This document shows, one piece after another, positions 1 to 6,482 of a stretch of DNA of 64,000 nucleotides; position 1 is the first letter of the stretch; each line of letters starts with the position of its first letter. A program made the position numbers and the translations under genes. The DNA comes from Erwinia oleae (GTDB lineage Bacteria > Pseudomonadota > Gammaproteobacteria > Enterobacterales > Enterobacteriaceae): assembly GCF_000770305.1 (NCBI RefSeq), contig NZ_JNVB01000014.1, positions 62,001 to 126,000 of the forward strand. Direction: 5' to 3'. Under the pieces are notes generated by a model. It searched no databases. It was not told the DNA's origin and was given only the letters and a program-made list of their open reading frames with translations.

Positions 1-284
1 CCCTTTGGCCCGTAAAGCGTGATGGCGTCGCTGATACCGTTCATCGAGCGACTGGTCAGCAGCCCCGGCAGACCAAAAATATGATCGCCGTGCAGATGGG
101 TGATGAAAATCTTCTCAATTTTGCCGATTTTCACCGGTGAGCGCATAATCTGATGCTGCGTGGCTTCGCCACAGTCAAACAGCCAGCAGCCGCTGCGGAC
201 GCCCTCAAGGCTGAGCGCAATGCTGGTCACGTTGCGCTGACGGCCTGGCGTACCCGCCCCGGTACCTAAGAATTGAAGTTCCAT
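1..284 (-). CDS. rnz: Ribonuclease Z / RNase BN, 5' part (cut by window edge)
   Basis: The minus-strand reading frame starts with ATG at 284 and runs off the left edge, so only about 94 N-terminal residues are visible. It begins [18 protein letters not shown] and contains THLHGDH, the HxHxDH zinc motif of the metallo-beta-lactamase tRNase Z family. That motif, together with the short LGTGAGTP start, is characteristic of RNase Z/ElaC, which processes tRNA 3' ends. A ribosome-binding site AAGGGA lies about 6 bases upstream of the ATG. The gene diverges from gor. The C-terminal half is not visible, so integrity cannot be judged. Confidence 0.9.
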   Translation of the reverse strand, partial: MELQFLGTGAGTPGRQRNVTSIALSLEGVRSGCWLFDCGEATQHQIMRSPVKIGKIEKIFITHLHGDHIFGLPGLLTSRSMNGISDAITLYGPK

Positions 285-460
285 GCGATCCCTTATTGCC
301 TCTGACAGACGGAGCGGCATTTTGGCCACCGTAAACGTGGATTATCGCTCAGGCAGGCGCGCCGCTCCTATCACAATCATAGACGCAAACTTTGCGGCAA
401 TCCGCCGAGTAGCGTTACACTCTATGCCAATTTACTTCACTGGATCAGGGAACCCTCTCG

Positions 461-1813
461 ATGACCAAACATTATGATTATCTTGCCATCGGTGGCGGCA
501 GCGGCGGCATTGCTTCAATCAACCGCGCTGCTATGTATGGACAAAAATGCGCGCTGATCGAAGCCAAAGAGCTGGGCGGCACCTGTGTAAACGTGGGTTG
601 CGTACCGAAAAAAGTGATGTGGCATGCGGCGCAGATCGCCGAAGCGATCCACCAGTACGGCCCGGATTACGGCTTCGATACCACGGTGAACCGCTTCGAC
701 TGGAGCACGCTGGTTAAAAATCGCAGCGCCTATATCGATCGTATTCACACCTCGTACGATAACGTGCTGGGTAAAAACAATGTTGATGTGATTAAAGGCT
801 ACGCACGCTTTGTTGATGCGCACACCGTTGAGGTTAACGGCGAGAAAATTACCGCCGATCATATTCTGATCGCCACCGGCGGTCGCCCTACGCTGCCGTC
901 CATTCCCGGCGCCGAATACGGCATTAACTCTGACGGTTTTTTTGAACTGGACGCGCTGCCAAAACGTACGGCGGTTGTCGGTGCAGGCTATATCGCCGTA
1001 GAAATCGCAGGCGTGCTTAACGCGCTGGGATCGGAAACGCATCTGTTTGTGCGTAAGCACGCGCCACTGCGCACCTTCGATCCGCTGATTGTTGATACGC
1101 TGGTTGAGGTACTGAATGCCGAAGGCCCGACGCTGCATACCCACTCTGTCCCTCAGGAAATCGTAAAAAACGGTGACGGCAGCCTGACGCTGAAGCTGGA
1201 AAACGGCAAAGAACAGACGGTTGACTGCCTGGTATGGGCAATTGGCCGCGAGCCGGAAACGGACAACCTGAACCTTAACGTGACCAGCGTGAAGCTGACG
1301 GAAAAAGGCTACATTGACGTTGATAAGTACCAGAACACCAGCGTTGCCGGTATTTACGCGGTGGGCGACAACACCGGTGCCGTCGAGCTGACGCCGGTTG
1401 CGGTTGCGGCAGGACGTCGCCTCTCCGAACGCCTGTTCAATAACAAGCCGGAAGAGCATCTGGACTACAGCAACGTGCCGACAGTGGTCTTCAGCCACCC
1501 GCCTGTCGGCACCGTGGGCCTGACCGAACCGCAGGCGCGCGAGCAGTATGGCGATGACGCGGTGAAAGTCTATAAATCGTCGTTTACGGCGATGTACACC
1601 GCCGTAACGCAGCATCGCCAGCCGTGCCGGATGAAGCTGGTCTGCGTGGGCGAAGAAGAGAAAATCGTTGGCATCCATGGCATTGGTTACGGCATGGATG
1701 AAATGCTCCAGGGCTTTGCGGTCGCACTCAAAATGGGCGCTACCAAAAAAGACTTTGACAACACCGTCGCCATCCATCCCACCGGCGCGGAAGAGTTTGT
1801 CACCATGCGTTAA
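461..1813 (+). CDS. gor: Glutathione-disulfide reductase
   Basis: This 450-residue FAD/NADPH flavoenzyme reduces glutathione disulfide to glutathione in the cytoplasm. The N-terminal FAD fold GGGSGG is near residue 11. The redox-active disulfide GGTCVNVGC places the cysteines at residues 42 and 47. A second dinucleotide fold ([10 protein letters not shown]) lies near residue 173, the AVGD FAD motif follows, and the dimer-interface tail HPTGAEE carries the catalytic His-Glu pair. Length equals the E. coli enzyme. The ATG at 461 is preceded by AGGGAA. It is a single gene closed by a strong terminator. A long open frame on the opposite strand is a shadow. Confidence 0.97.
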   Translation: MTKHYDYLAIGGGSGGIASINRAAMYGQKCALIEAKELGGTCVNVGCVPKKVMWHAAQIAEAIHQYGPDYGFDTTVNRFDWSTLVKNRSAYIDRIHTSYDNVLGKNNVDVIKGYARFVDAHTVEVNGEKITADHILIATGGRPTLPSIPGAEYGINSDGFFELDALPKRTAVVGAGYIAVEIAGVLNALGSETHLFVRKHAPLRTFDPLIVDTLVEVLNAEGPTLHTHSVPQEIVKNGDGSLTLKLENGKEQTVDCLVWAIGREPETDNLNLNVTSVKLTEKGYIDVDKYQNTSVAGIYAVGDNTGAVELTPVAVAAGRRLSERLFNNKPEEHLDYSNVPTVVFSHPPVGTVGLTEPQAREQYGDDAVKVYKSSFTAMYTAVTQHRQPCRMKLVCVGEEEKIVGIHGIGYGMDEMLQGFAVALKMGATKKDFDNTVAIHPTGAEEFVTMR

Positions 1814-1830
1814 CAATCCCGTGGTATAAA

Positions 1831-1857
1831 AAAGCCAGCCAGCGCTGGCTTTTTTTA
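1831..1857 (+). terminator. Intrinsic terminator of gor
   Basis: The arms AGCCAGC (1833-1839) and GCTGGCT (1844-1850) with a 4-base loop are followed by a run of T, starting about 20 bases after the gor stop codon. Confidence 0.9.
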
Positions 1858-2598
1858 CGCCAGAAAGTGGTCGGAAAGCATCAAAACATAAATATTCCTG
1901 TCTTTTTAAAAAAAACGCGCCAGTTTTTTTCTGATTTTTCTTAAAAAATCGGCCGGGTAATTTGCCATAACCTGCGCTATTCGCCTGATGAATAAGGTAA
2001 AAAAATCGGTAGAAAAAAATTGCCGTTGCCCGTGCAAATTCTTGTTAACCCGCTCATTTTCAAAGCATGCATTAACAGTACTTAAGTACAGCTTACGCTT
2101 TGCGTGGAGTTATTTATAATCACTCACGTTGAACCGGAAAAGATTGAACCCTTTGGGTCAGTCAGACGGGGCAACCAACACCAGGTAAAAAAATATTCCG
2201 GCCGCACGATACAAATATAAGTACCGGCGGCCGGTATTCTTTATTTCATCATCCCTCTCTGTGCCTGTTCTCTTCATCGCAGTTACATGCTGAAACGCTG
2301 TTCGCTTAAAATTATCTTCTCCGTACAGGGTCCGCTCAACTCTTCACTCAAAATAAGCCTCGCTCTGACGTTGTCGTTGCGGCAATATGCTTGCCGTTAT
2401 AAACAGAATGAATACAGCAATAACGGGTGGAGACGGAAATCGGGAGACACCGAAGACGACGCGAGTTTCCGGCTGAGCTGGCGGAATGAGAATAAATCAG
2501 TTTGGTGGCGCTTGCATGGGCAGTAGCGGTGAGCAAGTCCTAAAATTATTTTAGAAAAATTTATAAATGTCCGCATTCAACATTTGAATCTTACCTGA
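1858..2598. other. AT-rich intergenic stretch, no confident protein gene
   Basis: About 740 bases separate gor from the microcin locus promoter. The first 250 bases are strongly AT-rich with A and T runs. A possible small RNA (2115-2246) is listed separately. The open frames at 2287-2526 (plus) and 2348-2536 (minus) have no recognisable motif, no convincing ribosome-binding site and cover each other, so I do not call them genes. The base composition differs clearly from gor and treZ, in keeping with acquired DNA. Confidence 0.5.
2115..2246 (+). ncRNA. Possible small RNA or relic transcript with terminal hairpin
   Basis: A perfect -10 box TATAAT (2115-2120) sits 17 bases after a weak -35 (CTTACG, 2092-2097). 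A transcript from about 2127 would contain a small ACCC/GGGT hairpin and end in a GC-rich hairpin, CCGGCCGC (2198-2205) with GCGGCCGG (2227-2234), followed by TATTCTTTATTT. The loop is long (21 bases) and the T tract interrupted, so termination would be modest. No match to a known RNA is recognised. Confidence 0.2.
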
Positions 2599-2640
2599 TG
2601 TGATACGCATCACAAACAGTATCGATATATTCCATATTAT
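2599..2640 (+). promoter_or_regulatory. CRP-type site and -10 box of the microcin operon
   Basis: TGTGAT-ACGC-ATCACA (2599-2614) is a perfect palindrome matching the CRP consensus TGTGA-N6-TCACA. A -10 box TATTAT lies at 2635-2640, giving a start near 2647. The palindrome centre is then about 41 bases upstream, the classical class II CRP activation position. There is no good -35 box, as expected of such promoters. Downstream lies the immunity gene at 2697. Confidence 0.65.
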
Positions 2641-2696
2641 AAAATTTACTTAACTACCAATAAAAAAATTACCATACCTTTAGTAAAGAGCGCATT

Positions 2697-2981
2697 ATGT
2701 CTTTTTTTGATTTTTCATTTTCACCGGTTTTCTTTTCAATAATGGCCTGTTTCTTTTTTTATAAAAGAAAAAGAAATAAAGGAAGCCATATAAAATATGA
2801 CATGTTAATTATGTCAATAACATCAATAGCAATCTGTTTTATTTATCCTTTTGTAAATCATTTACTCGATATACACTATACATCTTTAGATAATTTTATC
2901 CTTTTTTGTTGGGCATCATCTGCACTATCCATGTCGGCAAATCTGGCCATATATTTTCTCTTTTACAGGCGTTCAACATGA
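2697..2981 (+). CDS. Microcin N-type immunity protein
   Basis: This 94-residue, very AT-rich gene encodes a small inner-membrane protein with about three hydrophobic segments (residues 7-21, 37-55, 66-90) and a lysine/arginine-rich loop after the first (KRKRNK). The start MSFFDFSFSPVFFSIMAC and the end FYRRST resemble what I recall of the microcin N/24 immunity protein (McnI/MtfI). It lies immediately upstream of the toxin gene and overlaps it by the ATGA arrangement, the same order as in the microcin N operon. Its role would be to protect the producer at the inner membrane. AAGAG 6 bases upstream serves as a weak ribosome-binding site. The identification rests mainly on the unmistakable neighbouring toxin gene. 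Confidence 0.75.
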   Translation: MSFFDFSFSPVFFSIMACFFFYKRKRNKGSHIKYDMLIMSITSIAICFIYPFVNHLLDIHYTSLDNFILFCWASSALSMSANLAIYFLFYRRST

Positions 2982-3184
2982 TAAAACGGAGTGACCGGGA
3001 CATTACTTTCGTTGGCGGTGTGGGAGATCCACTTGCCGATCCTGACTCTGAGATAGTAAAGAGAATTATGTCAGGTGCAGCCTGGGGCGCGACATTCGGC
3101 GTTTATGGTGAATTACCAGGCATGGGCGCCGTTGCAGGCATAATGCAAAAGTCGTTCAAGGGGCTGTATCACAAATGCCAGTAA
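2978..3184 (+). CDS. Microcin N-like class II microcin precursor, frameshifted near the 3' end
   Basis: The 68-residue product starts with a short double-glycine leader, MIKRSDRDITFVGG, of the type cut by CvaB/MtfB-class exporters. It continues with VGDPLADPDSEIVKRIM and SGAAWGATFG, nearly the start of mature microcin N (microcin 24), which reads AGDPLADPNSQIVRQIMSNAAWG. The mature part is Gly/Ala-rich. After residue 57 the frame leaves the family and ends prematurely. The missing tail is still present in the -1 frame up to 3228, so one base has been lost in the A run at 3147-3150. The repaired precursor would be 83 residues (14 leader, 69 mature). The ATG overlaps the immunity gene stop. An upstream ATG at 2906 in the same frame lies inside the immunity gene and is not used. 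No export genes are in the window. Confidence 0.85.
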   Translation: MIKRSDRDITFVGGVGDPLADPDSEIVKRIMSGAAWGATFGVYGELPGMGAVAGIMQKSFKGLYHKCQ

Positions 3185-3228
3185 ATGGCTCTGTTCCTGT
3201 GGGGCCCACATGGAATGGAAGTAGATAA
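3151..3228 (+). pseudogene. Displaced C-terminal coding of the microcin (-1 frame)
   Basis: Read in the frame of the ATG at 3175, this stretch encodes VVQGAVSQMPVNG followed by SVPVGPTWNGSR and a TAA stop at 3226-3228. Microcin N ends VLQGAAAHMPVN...GPSWNGSKG, so the match is clear. The frame joins the main frame if one A is added to the four-A run at 3147-3150. Either the gene is mutated, the assembly has an indel, or slippage at the run rescues it. Confidence 0.85.
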
Positions 3229-3252
3229 ATATTTTCGTAAACGTATTATTGT

Positions 3253-3289
3253 GCCTTATTCAGATAGCTAATATCTGGATAAGGCTTTT
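3253..3289 (+). terminator. Terminator of the microcin operon
   Basis: A 14-bp stem with one G-T pair (3253-3266 with 3272-3285) and a 5-base loop is followed by TTTT. It lies 25 bases after the ancestral microcin stop codon, marking the operon end and arguing that the two-gene unit is complete as transcribed. Confidence 0.9.
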
Positions 3290-3402
3290 CAGAGTTTTCT
3301 TTGGCACATATATTTACTAAAAGGAACAAAAACGTTGTCGGCTGTGCCAGGCATTATTACCAGCTGCAAAACAGAAGGAGCGGACAATTCCCCCTGACAA
3401 CT

Positions 3403-3642
3403 TCAGTGAGTAAATAACAGCGCGATGAGCTGCTGATAATGTTTTTCCTCTTCAGAACCTGAAGCCAGTTCGAGGCGCTGTAAAAGCTTTGAGCAAATTG
3501 CCTTACGGTTCAGGCTACAACCCGACTGCAATATCTCCACCACAATCTCTCCCAACGTCTCCTGCTGAACAGGCATCGCCGCCCTGGAGAAGTAGCGAGC
3601 TATAGCATTTGTTGAGGTTGAAACGCTTTCGTTATATTGCAT
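3403..3642 (-). CDS. ycgZ: YcgZ-like two-component connector / biofilm regulator
   Basis: The 79-residue product (MQYNESVSTSTNAIARYFSR...) matches E. coli YcgZ along its length. Shared blocks are AI-RYF, QQETLGEIV-EIL, LNRK-ICSKLL-RLE and EEEKHY--LI-LLF. In E. coli the YcgZ/YmgA/AriR small proteins are induced by cold and blue light through BluR/BluF and act through the Rcs phosphorelay on biofilm matrix and colanic acid. The ATG at 3642 is chosen over an in-frame ATG at 3687 because GAGG stands 6 bases upstream of it and the length (78 in E. coli) fits. A second family-like gene lies upstream at 3884-4186. Confidence 0.8.
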   Translation of the reverse strand: MQYNESVSTSTNAIARYFSRAAMPVQQETLGEIVVEILQSGCSLNRKAICSKLLQRLELASGSEEEKHYQQLIALLFTH

Positions 3643-3852
3643 GGGGAGCCTCACAGGATAAGTTATCGGATGGTCAATCTCTCTCATTAAAAGTTATACA
3701 AGTAATACAAACTTGTACAGATTTTTTTTCATTCTCCCTGCGATGAACACCCTGAATAGCGCTAATGTATTATTTTATAGATAAATTTTCAGACTTGAAG
3801 GGCCTTGAGAGAAGAGAAGTAGCGAGCAGAATGGCATCAGGTTCGCGAAACC

Positions 3853-3871
3853 GGGCACCCCGGAGGCGCCC
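3853..3871 (-). terminator. Weak hairpin after the YmgA/AriR-like gene
   Basis: The arms GGGCACC (3853-3859) and GGCGCCC (3865-3871), with one G-T pair, form a compact stem just downstream of the gene ending at 3884. The T tract on the minus strand is poor, so it may only be a partial terminator. Confidence 0.35.
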
Positions 3872-3883
3872 GTATTGACCACA

Positions 3884-4186
3884 TTATTCTCTTTGCGTTG
3901 GCAGCCGAATAGCGCTTGCGGCATCACTTCCTTTTTCCTGACTGAGTTCTGCCATCATTCCATGATGCGTCTTATGACTATCGCGGCTGGACACGTTCAC
4001 ATAGCTGCGCAGCCAGTTCCTGGCCTGCACTATTTGTTCGGCCCGCAGTTCGCCTGACGCGTTTTCATGCATTATTTCTAACTGACGGATCAGCGTCGCA
4101 ACGCAAATTTCCTCATTACGCAAAGCGAGGTTCATTGCCGCTTCACCAATGATTGAATGACTCATCATCTCGTTGTGAAATTGCAT
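3884..4186 (-). CDS. Small AriR/YmgB-family-like protein
   Basis: This 100-residue cytoplasmic protein has a central segment, SIIGEAAMNLALRNEEICVATLIRQLEIM, with the helical pattern of the YmgA/YmgB (AriR) biofilm-regulator family, followed by a polar, probably disordered tail. The ATG at 4186 is preceded by GAGGT at 7 bases. It lies upstream of the ycgZ homologue on the same strand, separated by about 240 bases with a weak hairpin, which parallels the ycgZ-ymgA-ariR cluster of E. coli in rearranged order. The family assignment is by pattern and context, so moderate. Confidence 0.55.
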   Translation of the reverse strand: MQFHNEMMSHSIIGEAAMNLALRNEEICVATLIRQLEIMHENASGELRAEQIVQARNWLRSYVNVSSRDSHKTHHGMMAELSQEKGSDAASAIRLPTQRE

Positions 4187-4694
4187 TTATTTACCTCTTT
4201 TTTAAAAAAAGAAAATTATTCTCTTTTCATAGCATATAGTTTAGCTCAAAAAGTAAACGCTGGTTCAGAATAAATAATAGTGGCGCTGGCAAGGCGCATT
4301 AACTGAAAAAAAGTGAACCAACAGGAAAATAACCAACTTCCTGAATAAAATAAAAAAAAGCACATAAAAAAATTTGTCCTTCCTTATAAACGTTTTTCAG
4401 CATAATTATCAGCAGGCACTGAATAATTTTTCCTCCAACGCGTCAAAAGCGTTATTAACAGGCTGATTTTAGAGAAAGTTACCTGAATAACAGAAATGTA
4501 AAATGCATTAGTGAAGGTCGGTGAGCCATAAGTCTCGCACCCGCATTTTCATTCGCTACTCTGTCATTCCACGCTCGCCGGATAATGCGGTTCGCCGCGT
4601 CTCGCTTCAGCGCCCATCCACTCGCAAATAATGGTCTATGATTGTTCTTCGAGCGTCTTCTCCCGGCTCATTTCTATGTCAAAAGAGGCAATTG
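4187..4694. other. Intergenic region upstream of treZ
   Basis: About 500 AT-rich bases (4190-4510) followed by normal composition. It must hold the divergent promoters of treZ and of the small gene at 4186. I see no palindromic operator, sigma-factor consensus or structured RNA that stands out, and no credible open frame. Confidence 0.4.
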
Positions 4695-6482
4695 ATGCAG
4701 TCCAAATCATTTCTTAAAAGTTGGGGTGCTGAGTTCATCGCCACCGACACCGTCCGCTTCCGTCTCTGGGCGCCAGGCCATGAGACGATGAACCTCCGGC
4801 TTTCCGGCGAAGACAAAGCAATGAAACCCGACGGCGATGGCTGGTTCGGGTTGGTGGCAGAAGGCGTTTCACCCGGCGCGGAATACAATTTTGTGCTCGC
4901 CGACGGCACGATCGTGCCGGATCCGGCGTCACGCGCGCAGAAAGCGGACGTCAATGGCCCTTCTCTGGTCATCGATCCTGCCCACTACCGCTGGCGCAAC
5001 ACCGCATGGCAAGGCCGCCCGTGGACTGAAACAGTGGTTTATGAGATGCACTTCGGCACCTTTACGCCGGAAGGCACTTTCCGCGCCGCTATCGAAAAAC
5101 TGCCCCGCCTTGCCGAACTCGGCATCACTATGCTCGAAGTGCTGCCGCTTTCGCAGTTTGGCGGCAGCCGCGGCTGGGGCTACGACGGCGTACTGCTCTA
5201 CGCGCCGCAAAGCAGCTACGGCACGCCGGAAGAGTTTAAAGCCTTTGTTGATGCCGCCCATGACCTGGGTCTGTCGGTGGTGCTGGACATCGTGCTTAAC
5301 CACTTTGGCCCGGAGGGCAATTACCTGCCGCTGCTGGCGCCGGACTTCTTCCACAAAGAGCGCATGACGCCGTGGGGCGCCGGTATTGCCTATGACGTTG
5401 ATGCCGCGCGTCGCTACATCGTTGAAGCGCCGCTCTACTGGCTACAGGAGTTCAACCTTGACGGCCTGCGCTTCGACGCCATCGATCAGATTGAAGATAT
5501 TTCTGCTCAGCACGTGCTGATTGAGATTGCGCAGCGCATTCGCGCAGAGATCGCCGATCGCCCGATCCATCTGACCACGGAAGACAGCCGCAACGTCATT
5601 TTCCTGCATCCACGCGATGAAAACGGCGCCGCGCCGCTGTTTACCGGCGAATGGAATGATGATTTCCATAATGCCATCCACGTTCTCGCTACCGGCGAAA
5701 CCCATGCCTACTACAAAGACTTCGCCCATCAGCCGGAAAAACACGTCGCGCGCGTGCTGGCGGAAGGGTTCGCTTATCAGGGCGAGGTGTCGTCGCAGTC
5801 AGGCGAAAAGCGCGGCGTGAACAGCGCCGGACAGCCGCCGGTCGCCTTTGTTGATTTTATCCAGAACCACGATCAGGTGGGCAACCGTGCGCAGGGCGAA
5901 AGGCTGATTACGCTGGCAGGTGAGGAACGGACGAAAGTACTGCTGGCCGCGCTGCTCTGCTCGCCGCATATTCCGCTGCTGTTTATGGGCGAAGAGTACG
6001 GCGAAACTCATCCTTTCCTGTTCTTTACCGATTTCCACGGCGATCTGGCGAAAGCAGTACGTGAAGGGCGCGCGAAGGAGTTTGCCGGCCACGCCGGACA
6101 CGAAGGCGAAAGCGTGCCCGATCCGAATGCAAAAACCACCTTTGAGATGTCGAAACTGGACTGGCGCAAGCCGGAAAGCGAAAGCGGCAAAGCGTGGCTG
6201 ACCTTCACCCGCGAGCTGCTGACGCTGCGCCGCGAGCGTATTGTACCGCTCCTCGCCACGGCGGGCGGCAACGCGGGCAACATCGTGCAAACGGCGGAAG
6301 GTTTTCTCGCCGTCAGCTGGACGTTCCCGCAGGGCACGCTCTCTCTGGCGCTGAACGTGGGCGATAAAACGCAGCCGCTACCCGACCAGCCCGGTGAGAT
6401 CCTTTTTGCCTTCCCGCAGGAAGGCCGCGATCTGCCAACGCATTCCATTATTGTCCGCCTTGCTTCAGGAGAGACAGCGTGA
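4695..6482 (+). CDS. treZ: Malto-oligosyltrehalose trehalohydrolase
   Basis: TreZ releases trehalose from maltooligosyl-trehalose, the second step of the TreY-TreZ route from glycogen or maltodextrin. The 595-residue product has an N-terminal CBM48-type domain (FRLWAPGHETMNLRL) and a GH13 barrel. Catalytic blocks are GLRFDAID (nucleophile Asp near 261), TTEDSRN (acid Glu near 296) and IQNHDQVGN (Asp near 393), all intact. The ATG at 4695 is preferred over an in-frame ATG at 4638 because GAGG lies 6 bases upstream and the protein start MQSKSFLKSWGAEF fits the family. It overlaps treY by four bases (GTGA), indicating translational coupling in a treZ-treY-glgX operon. Confidence 0.95.
   Translation: MQSKSFLKSWGAEFIATDTVRFRLWAPGHETMNLRLSGEDKAMKPDGDGWFGLVAEGVSPGAEYNFVLADGTIVPDPASRAQKADVNGPSLVIDPAHYRWRNTAWQGRPWTETVVYEMHFGTFTPEGTFRAAIEKLPRLAELGITMLEVLPLSQFGGSRGWGYDGVLLYAPQSSYGTPEEFKAFVDAAHDLGLSVVLDIVLNHFGPEGNYLPLLAPDFFHKERMTPWGAGIAYDVDAARRYIVEAPLYWLQEFNLDGLRFDAIDQIEDISAQHVLIEIAQRIRAEIADRPIHLTTEDSRNVIFLHPRDENGAAPLFTGEWNDDFHNAIHVLATGETHAYYKDFAHQPEKHVARVLAEGFAYQGEVSSQSGEKRGVNSAGQPPVAFVDFIQNHDQVGNRAQGERLITLAGEERTKVLLAALLCSPHIPLLFMGEEYGETHPFLFFTDFHGDLAKAVREGRAKEFAGHAGHEGESVPDPNAKTTFEMSKLDWRKPESESGKAWLTFTRELLTLRRERIVPLLATAGGNAGNIVQTAEGFLAVSWTFPQGTLSLALNVGDKTQPLPDQPGEILFAFPQEGRDLPTHSIIVRLASGETA

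Noticed and set aside
515-1816. 433-codon open frame antisense to gor
   Set aside because: It mirrors the codon structure of gor, has no family motif, and gor is unmistakable on the other strand.
2287-2526. 79-codon frame upstream of the microcin locus
   Set aside because: No ribosome-binding site, no recognisable motif, and an equally long frame covers it on the other strand.
4638-4694. N-terminal extension of treZ
   Set aside because: The extra 19 residues are not family-like, and the ATG at 4695 has the proper ribosome-binding site.
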